Shown here: positions 1 to 6,514 of the stretch, one piece after another
Numbering within the stretch: position 1 is the stretch's first letter
Layout of the letters: each line of letters starts with the position of its first letter
From: Muribaculaceae bacterium
GTDB lineage: Bacteria > Bacteroidota > Bacteroidia > Bacteroidales > Muribaculaceae
NCBI GenBank assembly: GCA_029062725.1
Contig: JAIDPP010000415.1
Location: 1 to 9,665, forward strand
Reading direction: 5' to 3'
DNA length: 9,665 nt
Notes under the pieces: generated by a model
Database searches by the model: none
The model's input: the letters and a program-made list of their open reading frames with translations, nothing else
What the model was told of the DNA's origin: nothing
Made by a program: the position numbers and the translations under genes

Positions 1-351
1 CTCAAATACTCAAACACGCGAGTATATAACGTATCTGCCGCACAGTATCAGCTCGGTAACCTCCTCGCCGACACTCCGCTCTTCCTTAAGGCTTCCAGCG
101 CTCAGCTGCTTCCCCTCTCCAGCTATTTCGTGGAGAACGCAAGCTTCCTCCGCTGCGACAACATCACTCTCGGCTACACATTCCGCGACGTATTCAAAGG
201 CAACGGCATGATCCGCGTATTCGGCGCCGTTCAGAACCCCTTCGTGATCACTACCTTCTCCGGTATCGATCCTGAGGAATTCGGCGGCGTTCAGAGCGAT
301 CCCTATCCCCGTCCTATCACGACCACTCTCGGCCTTGTGGTAACATTCTAA
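1..351 (+). CDS. susC: SusC-like TonB-dependent outer-membrane transporter, C-terminal fragment (5' end outside window)
   Basis: The frame is open from the first base to a TAA at 349-351, giving the last 116 residues of a protein that begins upstream of the window. The sequence contains ASFLRCDNITLGYTF, then IRVFGAVQNPFVIT, then DPYPRPITTTLGLVVTF. This is the characteristic end of SusC/RagA-family TonB-dependent beta-barrels, with the last barrel strands ending in the aromatic F that outer-membrane insertion usually needs. SusC forms the outer-membrane channel that imports oligosaccharides delivered by its SusD lid, powered by TonB-ExbBD. The susD-like gene starts 30 nt downstream, the standard arrangement for an operon of this kind. 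The plug and carboxypeptidase-like domains cannot be checked because they are off the window. The substrate cannot be read from this fragment alone. Confidence 0.95.
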   Translation, partial: LKYSNTRVYNVSAAQYQLGNLLADTPLFLKASSAQLLPLSSYFVENASFLRCDNITLGYTFRDVFKGNGMIRVFGAVQNPFVITTFSGIDPEEFGGVQSDPYPRPITTTLGLVVTF

Positions 352-381
352 TCTTTACTTTTACTAAGATAGAACATCAAT

Positions 382-2412
382 ATGAAAACATTCAATAAAA
401 TACTTTTAAGCTTGGGCGTTGCGGGCTCAATGTTCGGTCTCTCCTCCTGTGTGGGCGACCTCGATCTCGAACCCCGCGACCCGAGTGAGGTGACAAATGT
501 GGCAGACTCCATGGATGGCGTGCTTGCCAGCATTTATCTCAACTTCTCCACCTACGGCGCAAACGGTAATTCTCCCGTGGGCGGTTTCGACGGCGGTATG
601 GCCGCATTCCAGCGCGCGATGTTCATCGCCGAGGAGATTCCTACAGATGAGGCTTCATGGCTCTGGGACCCCGCGGACTACGGTCTGCCCTATAACGGCG
701 GTCTCTTCAACCCCAACCAGGGCTGTCTCTACGGCTTCTACTCCCGTCTGATGATCAACATCACTCTCTGTAACCAGTTCATACAGAGCTGCGAGAACGG
801 CACTTTTGACCTCTCCACACCTGAGGCGCAGGCAAAAGCCGAACAGTATAAGCTTCAGGCAAAGGCTCTCTGGGGCGCTTGCTACTACTACATGCTCTCT
901 TTCTACGATAAGATTCCTTATGCAGACGAGACAACTCCTATCGGCTCTATTCCCGAGCAGCTCCCCCGTAAGGAAGTTTACAATCGCGTAGTAGCAGTCA
1001 TGGAGGATGTGGTAACCAAATTCGGTTCCAATCAGGTTCCTGCATACGGCTTCGTAGGTCTCGATATGGCAGAGGCTATGCTTGCAAAGATCTACCTCAA
1101 CGCAGGCGTTTTCACAGGCACTCCCGATTACGTGAACTGCTACAACCATTGTAAGAACATCATCGACCGTCTCGGCCATGGCGGTTACTACGGCAACGGT
1201 CTTGCTCGCAGCTACAACGCCCTTTTCGGCGCCAATAACGACCAGTATGTTATCGGTAACGGCGGTAATCAGGTCAATGAGATCATCTGGTCGATCGTAG
1301 GTGATAATGTAAACCTTACCTCTTTCTCCGGCGCAGGCTTCCTTCAGGCAGGCTGGATCGGTACCAATGGCGTCTCAGTCACTATGGGTATCCCGACAAC
1401 TAACAAAGAGGAAAACAATCTTATTGTCTATGAGGATGTTGACGGTGAGCAGGTTCCCGTTAAGGTATATAACTACTACGATCCTACCAAATATACAAAG
1501 TACGAACCCAAGAAACTTGAGGACTATCAGAAGAAGTATAAAGATCAAGTTATCGGATTTGAGAACGTAGATGGCGTTGACGTCCTCACTGTCAATGGTG
1601 TCAAGGTTTCCGAATATACCGAGGCTGTGGACGCATACAAGGCTAAGTGCGACAATGCCAAGGAGAAGTGGATGACCGAGATCGGAAATGTAATCAACGG
1701 CACTTGCTTCTCTTACGATCCCACTCAGAGTGTGTATGTTGCTCAGGAGTGGTATAACGCAGGTTTCGGCTGGAAATGTATGGTTGCCCGTAAGTCTTTC
1801 GTTCGTAAATTCGAATGGGATGACGTGAAGATGTCCAAGTCTTCCGACCGTCGTGTAGCTCTCTGGCAGACTTCCGCAAATGGATTCTCCGCTGATAATA
1901 TCTCACTTGTAGGTGATGACTGGGGTAAGAACGGATATCTCTGCCCCAAATACTCCAACTGGGCTTACAACGAGGATGGCACTATCAACAAGGATGCCTC
2001 CCCCACAAATATCAGCAATGCAGCAGGTGACTACGCAGCTATCCGTCTTGCAGAGGTTTACCTTATGGCTGCCGAGGCCATCCTTCAGGGTGGTGGCGGT
2101 TCTCAGGCCGACGCACTCCAGTATGTGAACTGGATCCGTCAGCGCGCGTATGCCGATCCCGTAGGCGACACTTCCCACTACTGGTCTTCTCTCACTATGA
2201 ACGACCTTCAGAACGAGCGTTGCCGCGAGCTTTATCAGGAGAATGTGCGGCGTACTGACCTTATCCGCTGGAACCTCTGGACAACAGGCTATACCTGGGA
2301 ATGGAAAGGCGCCGTGCAGAACGGTACCAACCTGCCCGAATATACCAAACTCTACCCGATTCCTACTCGTGTGATGAGTGCGTCTAACTTCGAACAGACT
2401 ACAGGTTATTAA
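382..2412 (+). CDS. susD: SusD-like starch/alpha-glucan-binding outer-membrane lipoprotein
   Basis: This 676-residue protein is the surface lid that binds glycan and hands it to the SusC barrel. It has a lipoprotein signal ending SSC (Cys23), followed by VGDLDLEPRDP, an acid-rich start typical of surface-exposed lipoproteins. Against remembered B. thetaiotaomicron SusD, several landmarks line up: EIPTDEASWLW (R78, W93 and W95 against R81, W96 and W98), LNAGVFTGTPDY near 239-250, GFGWKCMVARKSF (W464 against W320), and the C-terminal WEWKGAVQNGT and YPIP stretch near 639-661. The TPR-type helices lie in 140-260 and 545-630 (RLAEVYLMAAEA, NERCRELYQENVRRTDLIRW). These matches favour a starch-like alpha-glucan over other glycans, although the alignment is from memory. 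The protein is about 125 residues longer than SusD because of an insertion near 342-458. It is cotranscribed with susC (30-nt gap) and with the next gene (23-nt gap). Confidence 0.95.
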   Translation: MKTFNKILLSLGVAGSMFGLSSCVGDLDLEPRDPSEVTNVADSMDGVLASIYLNFSTYGANGNSPVGGFDGGMAAFQRAMFIAEEIPTDEASWLWDPADYGLPYNGGLFNPNQGCLYGFYSRLMINITLCNQFIQSCENGTFDLSTPEAQAKAEQYKLQAKALWGACYYYMLSFYDKIPYADETTPIGSIPEQLPRKEVYNRVVAVMEDVVTKFGSNQVPAYGFVGLDMAEAMLAKIYLNAGVFTGTPDYVNCYNHCKNIIDRLGHGGYYGNGLARSYNALFGANNDQYVIGNGGNQVNEIIWSIVGDNVNLTSFSGAGFLQAGWIGTNGVSVTMGIPTTNKEENNLIVYEDVDGEQVPVKVYNYYDPTKYTKYEPKKLEDYQKKYKDQVIGFENVDGVDVLTVNGVKVSEYTEAVDAYKAKCDNAKEKWMTEIGNVINGTCFSYDPTQSVYVAQEWYNAGFGWKCMVARKSFVRKFEWDDVKMSKSSDRRVALWQTSANGFSADNISLVGDDWGKNGYLCPKYSNWAYNEDGTINKDASPTNISNAAGDYAAIRLAEVYLMAAEAILQGGGGSQADALQYVNWIRQRAYADPVGDTSHYWSSLTMNDLQNERCRELYQENVRRTDLIRWNLWTTGYTWEWKGAVQNGTNLPEYTKLYPIPTRVMSASNFEQTTGY

Positions 2413-2435
2413 TCCAACTCAATTCGAACAACAAA

Positions 2436-3458
2436 ATGAAAAAAATATCAATTCTATTCACAATGCTGGCTATGGTGCTCGGCTTCTCTTCCTGCAAGCA
2501 GGAGGATGAACCCAAGTATCATCCCGCCGAGGCAGCTTCCTTTACTGTGAATCGTTCTCCTTTTGAGGATACGGAGTTCCGTACCAATAAGGAGATGACC
2601 GATAAGGAGACTATCAACGTATATTGCTCCCAGCCCGACTATGGCTACTCTGCAATCTGTAACTACTCGGCGCTCGTTTCGCTTGATCCCAATGCTCCCG
2701 AGGAGGAGTGGATTGCTGTTCCCAATGAAACCCCCACATCCGCCCAGATGGCAATCAAGACTTACGAAATCGGTGTGGCTGTAAATCTTCTTCTCGGTGT
2801 AGAGGATCAGGAGCAATTTGATGCCAGTGATCTTTGGGACCGCCAGTTTAAGGTGTATATCAAGGCTGTTTGCGAGATTCCCAATGTTGAGGGTTCACGC
2901 GTTGTCAGCCAAAACGCCATTTCTTTCAACCGCGTATATATCCAGTATGCAGAGAAACTTCCTGCATGGATCTTCATCTGTGGTGATATCGAGAATATTG
3001 AGACTGGTGTAGCCAATGGATTTACCGCTCCGTCAGAAGGTAACTACGATGCATATAAAGAGAACTGGGTACTCTACGAACCTGAGGACCTGATCGGATC
3101 CAAGCTTTATGTAGGTGTATTCAACCTCGTACCGAAGGAGTCTGCCGTCAACGGTGGCACCGGTCCTGATGACTGCGCTCAGTTCCGTTTCTTCACCGAA
3201 CTGCTCGGTTGGGTTCCCGATGCTTCTCTCGGTTCCAATGAGGCTGACTTCTATAGCTTGCCTATCACCGACAAGTGGGAAGCCGGTTACACAGGCGATA
3301 TCGTTGAGAAGGGTCTTGGTAACTGGGGTGTACTCGTGACTGAGAAGAAACCTATCACTATCGTGGTTGACCAGACTAACCTCAAGATCTACTGTAAAGA
3401 GGGTGTTCACTCGGTAACATTCGTGGGCCGTGATCCCGAATTCGGAGACCCAGAATAA
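2436..3458 (+). CDS. SusE-position surface lipoprotein, probable glycan-binding
   Basis: This 340-residue predicted lipoprotein has a signal peptide ending GFSSC (Cys20), followed by KQEDEP, an acidic sequence of the kind that directs Bacteroidota lipoproteins to the cell surface. The N-terminal part (about 30-170) looks like one or two Ig-like beta domains (SFTVNRSPFEDTEF, RQFKVYIKAVCEI). The remainder (about 170-340) begins LPAWIFICGDIENIETG and contains several tryptophans and aromatic residues that could form a sugar platform. It also has a GLGNWGVLVTEKKPITIVVD segment that recalls the core of SusE/SusF modules. It follows susD by 23 nt, exactly where susE lies in Sus-like operons, and B. 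thetaiotaomicron SusE has a similar length (about 387 residues). Such proteins hold polysaccharide at the surface and have no enzymatic activity. I assign it mainly from position and architecture, because the sequence itself is divergent. The glycan is inferred from the neighbouring SusD. Confidence 0.75.
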   Translation: MKKISILFTMLAMVLGFSSCKQEDEPKYHPAEAASFTVNRSPFEDTEFRTNKEMTDKETINVYCSQPDYGYSAICNYSALVSLDPNAPEEEWIAVPNETPTSAQMAIKTYEIGVAVNLLLGVEDQEQFDASDLWDRQFKVYIKAVCEIPNVEGSRVVSQNAISFNRVYIQYAEKLPAWIFICGDIENIETGVANGFTAPSEGNYDAYKENWVLYEPEDLIGSKLYVGVFNLVPKESAVNGGTGPDDCAQFRFFTELLGWVPDASLGSNEADFYSLPITDKWEAGYTGDIVEKGLGNWGVLVTEKKPITIVVDQTNLKIYCKEGVHSVTFVGRDPEFGDPE

Positions 3459-3469
3459 TCTTTAAGGAT

Positions 3470-3502
3470 GCAGTTGAATGTGTCTTGTACACATTCAACT
3501 GC
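3470..3502 (+). promoter_or_regulatory. Perfect 14-bp intergenic hairpin inside the sus operon
   Basis: The arm at 3470-3483 (gcagttgaatgtgt) is the exact reverse complement of 3489-3502 (acacattcaactgc), with a 5-nt loop. It lies 11 nt after the stop of the SusE-position gene and 39 nt before the next start. No T-run follows (the sequence is ccaccgaataaag), so it is not a standard intrinsic terminator. Likely roles are a stability or processing element, or partial attenuation that sets different levels for the two flanking lipoprotein genes. The structure is seen directly; the role is inferred. Confidence 0.7.
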
Positions 3503-3541
3503 CCACCGAATAAAGATAAACCATAATCAGAAATTTCAATA

Positions 3542-5020
3542 ATGAAAAAGATAAAATTATTTTCAGCTTTGGCTCTGACTCTTTTCATGGCATCTTGCGA
3601 TGATTTCGAGCTTCCCAATCCTCCGGGTCAGACCAACACGGATCCCGAGGCGTACTTCACCGATGCGGATCTCGCACTTGCTCCCGTAAGTGAGGCTATC
3701 TCCCTTACCGCGGCAAACAACGCCAACCAGTATGTGACTGTAGCAAACATCACTACCCTCAACAATTTCCCCTCCGATTATGAACTCGTAGTGGATATGG
3801 AGGTTGGTAGCGACGATCAGTTCGCTCAAACCACCACCGTTGAGACAGTGATCGACGGCAATGCAGTGACCGTTAACCCCGACATCCTTAACGGTGCAAT
3901 TCAGGAAGTATTATCCAAGAAACCGGGTACATACACCGTCAATGTTCGTTTTCCGGTTTACGCTGTTAAAGGTACTACCAAACTCCGTCTTGGTGGAATG
4001 GATAACTATTATCTTCCGGAAGTGCTCAATGTTACTACTTACGACGCTGTCAAGGTAGTGGAGGATATGTATTATATAGTTCCTTGTGATGCCTCCGGCA
4101 ATCCCGACTGGAATGGTGCGCTCGCGATGAACAATACTGCAGGAAACGGTGCAGTAGGTTACGACCATCCTGAGTTCTCTCTCAAGATCGAGTCGCCCGC
4201 TCCCGACGGTTATTACTTTAAGATCGGCTCTCAGAGTGTAGTGACTGCCAAGAATGCTTCCCAGCTTCTTGGAGTGAACCTCTCTGATGATCAAGGTATG
4301 ACCGGTAAACTCGGTACCTCCTACGGTGTAGGCCATGTGATCATTACAGGAGATGTGCTGATCACTATCAATGCTGAGCTTGATTCCTATGCCGCAAGTT
4401 ATGCGTTCAGTTCACTCTATGTTCTCAGTAACGGTGTAGATCCAATGTCTCTTTACACTGACAACTACATCACTTACTCAGGTGTAGCTAAAGTGAAATT
4501 CCAGTGGATGCTTGGTGGTACTACAGACAAGACTCAGGAACCGATCTTCCGCCAGAGCCCGGATACAGAAGCAATAACCAGTGAAGACGGTCTGACTGTT
4601 ACAGGTAATCTTATCACTGATCCGTCTGCAAAGATGATGCAAGCTCCTGTAAGAACAACACAGCTTTACTGGATTTCTGCCGATCTTCCCGCACTTACCT
4701 ACTCTATTACTCTGATCAACGACCTCTCGCTCATCGGTGGGTTCAACGGTTGGGATCACGAGACTTCGGTTTCTCTCACTCCTTCTAAGGATCTTCTCAC
4801 TTGGACTGCGACAGATGTTGAACTCGATGGTGAATTCAAGATTGCCGCCAATAAGGAATGGAAAGTTGACTTTGGTGGCACTCAGAACCCGGATTCTGAA
4901 GGTGAGTTAGTATATACACTCATGGGTAAGGGTGATAACCTTAACGTTGAGAAGGGTAAATATGATGTAGAGGTTAACTTCAATGCTTGGCCTTACGTTC
5001 TTACTCTTAAGAAGAAATAA
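3542..5020 (+). CDS. SusE/SusF-family surface lipoprotein with C-terminal starch-binding-type module
   Basis: This 492-residue protein has a lipoprotein signal ending FMASC (Cys19), followed by DDFELP, an acidic surface-export context. The N-terminal region (about 20-150), with PNPPGQTNTDPEAYF and later GTYTVNVRFPVYA, matches the Ig-like N-terminal domain of SusE/SusF proteins (DUF5115-like). The middle (about 155-385) carries a SusE/SusF-like beta module around MYYIVPCDASGNPDWNGALA. A final module starts near residue 392 with LSLIGGFNGWDHETS and continues with GEFKIAANKEWKVDFGG, the typical pattern of SusE/SusF carbohydrate-binding modules with W404 at the GFNGW motif. The length is close to B. 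thetaiotaomicron SusF (485 residues), and it is the fourth gene of the operon, so it probably fills the SusF role of surface starch retention. It is separated from the previous gene by 83 nt containing a hairpin, and it is followed by a terminator, so it ends the operon. Confidence 0.88.
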   Translation: MKKIKLFSALALTLFMASCDDFELPNPPGQTNTDPEAYFTDADLALAPVSEAISLTAANNANQYVTVANITTLNNFPSDYELVVDMEVGSDDQFAQTTTVETVIDGNAVTVNPDILNGAIQEVLSKKPGTYTVNVRFPVYAVKGTTKLRLGGMDNYYLPEVLNVTTYDAVKVVEDMYYIVPCDASGNPDWNGALAMNNTAGNGAVGYDHPEFSLKIESPAPDGYYFKIGSQSVVTAKNASQLLGVNLSDDQGMTGKLGTSYGVGHVIITGDVLITINAELDSYAASYAFSSLYVLSNGVDPMSLYTDNYITYSGVAKVKFQWMLGGTTDKTQEPIFRQSPDTEAITSEDGLTVTGNLITDPSAKMMQAPVRTTQLYWISADLPALTYSITLINDLSLIGGFNGWDHETSVSLTPSKDLLTWTATDVELDGEFKIAANKEWKVDFGGTQNPDSEGELVYTLMGKGDNLNVEKGKYDVEVNFNAWPYVLTLKKK

Positions 5021-5041
5021 GATCCTCTAAATATCTTGCTG

Positions 5042-5084
5042 AAATCCCGGAGGCGCAAGCGTTTCCGGGATTTTTGTTATTTTT
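5042..5084 (+). terminator. Rho-independent terminator closing the sus operon
   Basis: The arm at 5042-5051 (aaatcccgga) pairs with 5064-5073 (tccgggattt), and the 12-nt loop can form a smaller cgc/gcg pair. The right arm runs straight into a T-rich tail (tttttgttattttt). It starts 21 nt after the stop codon of the last sus gene. Confidence 0.9.
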
Positions 5085-5085
5085 C

Positions 5086-5148
5086 ATCTCAACCAAAATC
5101 CTGTAAATTGAAAATTTGATTTTCAATTTGCAGGATTTTAGTTGAGAT
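5086..5148. repeat. 63-nt near-perfect palindrome upstream of the DUF4143 ATPase gene
   Basis: There are three paired blocks. 5086-5093 (atctcaac) pairs with 5141-5148. 5095-5103 (aaaatcctg) pairs with 5131-5139. 5105-5114 (aaattgaaaa) pairs with 5120-5129. This gives 27 base pairs, with only c5094/a5140 unpaired and t5104/g5130 as a possible U-G wobble, around a tttga loop. It follows the sus terminator immediately and ends 29 nt before the ATPase start codon. It is far longer than a terminator needs and no clean T-run follows directly. It could be a short inverted-repeat mobile remnant, a protein-binding palindrome, or a structured 5' leader. Confidence 0.85.
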
Positions 5149-5172
5149 TTTCATTTTTTTTAATTAATTTCG
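5141..5172 (+). promoter_or_regulatory. Possible weak Bacteroidota promoter of the ATPase gene
   Basis: GTTG at 5141-5144 and TAATTTCG at 5165-5172 are separated by 20 nt. Each differs by one base from the Bacteroidota consensus TTTG / TAnnTTTG. The start codon is only 5 nt after the -7 box, so the transcript would be nearly leaderless. The upstream box overlaps the right arm of the palindrome, so a protein bound there could control it. This is a weak match. Confidence 0.3.
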
Positions 5173-5177
5173 CAAGT

Positions 5178-6326
5178 ATGAACTACATACCTCGCAAAAT
5201 AAGTCCTGCAATAGAACGCGGCGCAAGATACTTTCCTGTCGTGGTTATTACCGGCCCTCGGCAATCCGGGAAATCGACTTTATGCAAACATCTATTTGCC
5301 GATTATGCACAATATAATCTGGAAGATCTCGGGTTGGCTGAAAATATTGGTCATGACCCGAAAGGATTTCTGTCAAGATGTGGGGATAAAGTGTTAATTG
5401 ACGAGATACAACATGTCCCGGAATTGTTCTCATATATTCAGTTAGCGGTTGATGAAAATCCTGACCGGAGATTTATCTTAACCGGAAGCAGCAATTTTGC
5501 CTTAATGGAAAAAATCACTCAATCGCTTGCAGGCAGAGCGGCTCTTTTCACATTGTTACCAATGGCTCTCAATGAACTTACACAGTCATATATTGATTCC
5601 CCCACATCTCAATTGTTGTACAATGGTTTTTATCCATCAGTAGTCACTGACTATCGACCGGCAGATATGTTTTATCCTAACTATTATTCAACGTATGTGG
5701 AACGCGATCTTCACTCACTGAAGTCAATCAGCAACTTGTCACAATTTCAAACCTTTATACGGTTAGTCGCGGCCAGAGTCGGCACAGAATTCAATGCCTC
5801 GCAAATTAGCGTGGAGACCGGTGTGACTGCTCCCACGATTCGGGCTTGGATGTCAATCCTTCAGGCATCGTATATAGCTTTCCTCCTACCGCCATACTAT
5901 GCCAACATAAATAAAAGACTAACAAAGACTCCCAAAATTTATTTCTATGACACCGGTTTGCTAACATACCTTCTGGGGATAGAAGAACCTTCACAATTGA
6001 ACACCCATCCTCTTAAAGGCGGTGTATTTGAGAATTTAGCTATAATTGAACTCTATAAGCAGCGGTTAAATGAAGGGAAACTCCCAAATATATGCTATTA
6101 TCGTGAGAATAGCGGCAGAGAGACCGATATTATGCAAGTATTCGGAGAGACATTAAATATATATGAGGTAAAAGCCTCTCAAACATGGAATAAATCTTTT
6201 ATTAGAAATTTAATATATCTAAAAGAGCTATTCGGAACTAAAATAAAAGAGTCAGCAGTGATATATGACGGGGAAACATTACCTCCCCATACAATTAATA
6301 TCCGCCAATTAACAAAATATTTTTAA
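5178..6326 (+). CDS. AAA-family ATPase with DUF4143 C-terminal domain
   Basis: This 382-residue soluble protein has no signal or membrane segment. Its Walker A motif is GPRQSGKST (26-34), Walker B is KVLIDEIQHVP (71-81, D75/E76), and sensor 1 is FILTGSSN (99-106), defining the AAA_14-type P-loop domain. YVERDL (173-178) and the following winged-helix-like stretch (ASQISVETGVTAPTIRAWM) belong to the DUF4143 region. The C-terminal part has a PD-(D/E)xK-like pattern: E285 in FENLAIIEL, D317 in GRETDI, then IYEVKAS (E330, K332). Family members are common in multiple copies in Bacteroidales, and their cellular role is not established. An upstream TTG could extend the frame to 5142, but ATG 5178 puts the family-typical YIPR start at the N-terminus. 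The DNA is clearly more AT-rich than the sus genes and the gene stands alone, which suggests acquisition by transfer. Confidence 0.92.
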   Translation: MNYIPRKISPAIERGARYFPVVVITGPRQSGKSTLCKHLFADYAQYNLEDLGLAENIGHDPKGFLSRCGDKVLIDEIQHVPELFSYIQLAVDENPDRRFILTGSSNFALMEKITQSLAGRAALFTLLPMALNELTQSYIDSPTSQLLYNGFYPSVVTDYRPADMFYPNYYSTYVERDLHSLKSISNLSQFQTFIRLVAARVGTEFNASQISVETGVTAPTIRAWMSILQASYIAFLLPPYYANINKRLTKTPKIYFYDTGLLTYLLGIEEPSQLNTHPLKGGVFENLAIIELYKQRLNEGKLPNICYYRENSGRETDIMQVFGETLNIYEVKASQTWNKSFIRNLIYLKELFGTKIKESAVIYDGETLPPHTINIRQLTKYF

Positions 6327-6342
6327 AAACTTTCTTAATTCA

Positions 6343-6373
6343 TTTGAAAATAAAAAAATTATTTTTAACTTTG
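6343..6373 (+). promoter_or_regulatory. Bacteroidota housekeeping-type promoter for the secreted binding protein
   Basis: TTTG at 6343-6346, a 19-nt spacer, then TAACTTTG at 6366-6373 match the -33 TTTG / -7 TAnnTTTG consensus exactly with allowed spacing. Transcription should start near 6378-6382, which gives a leader of about 130 nt before the ATG at 6511. The gene is therefore expressed separately from the sus operon and the ATPase. Confidence 0.75.
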
Positions 6374-6403
6374 TGCCGAATATAGGCGAGAGCGAAAAAT
6401 CCC

Positions 6404-6514
6404 ATGAAAAAAGCTCAATACCCTATAACGACCCAAATGACTAAGGTCAGGCTTAACTTAGACTATTTAACTAAATTTTTCATAAACATAAACTTAAAAT
6501 CTACTTCATTATGA
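6404..6514 (+). CDS. Possible 36-codon upstream ORF overlapping the next start codon (ATGA)
   Basis: An ATG at 6404 opens a 36-codon frame (starting MKKAQYPITTQMTKVRLNL) whose TGA at 6512-6514 overlaps the ATG of the secreted binding protein at 6511 in an ATGA arrangement. It occupies most of the leader of that gene. Such a 4-nt overlap is typical of translational coupling, so the frame could act as a leader peptide or regulate downstream translation. There is only a weak purine-rich stretch (gagagcgaaaa) upstream and no recognisable protein family. In an AT-rich leader a chance ORF of this length is quite possible, so this is a tentative call. Confidence 0.25.
   Translation: MKKAQYPITTQMTKVRLNLDYLTKFFININLKSTSL

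Noticed and set aside
655..1179. 174-residue open frame on the - strand inside the SusD gene
   Set aside because: It lies wholly antisense to a strongly supported gene, has no recognisable motif, and is explained by codon bias of the + strand gene.
3470..3502. Intergenic hairpin as an intrinsic terminator splitting the operon
   Set aside because: There is no T-run on either side, and the gene downstream has no visible promoter of its own.
5142..5177. Upstream TTG start extending the ATPase by 12 residues
   Set aside because: The extension is a low-complexity run (RFSFFLINF...) translated from the palindrome arm and a T-tract. ATG 5178 gives the usual family N-terminus.
5178..6326. ATPase as part of a defence or toxin system
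   Set aside because: It is a lone gene with no partner, and DUF4143 ATPases have no established role of that kind, so the domain content alone does not support the claim.
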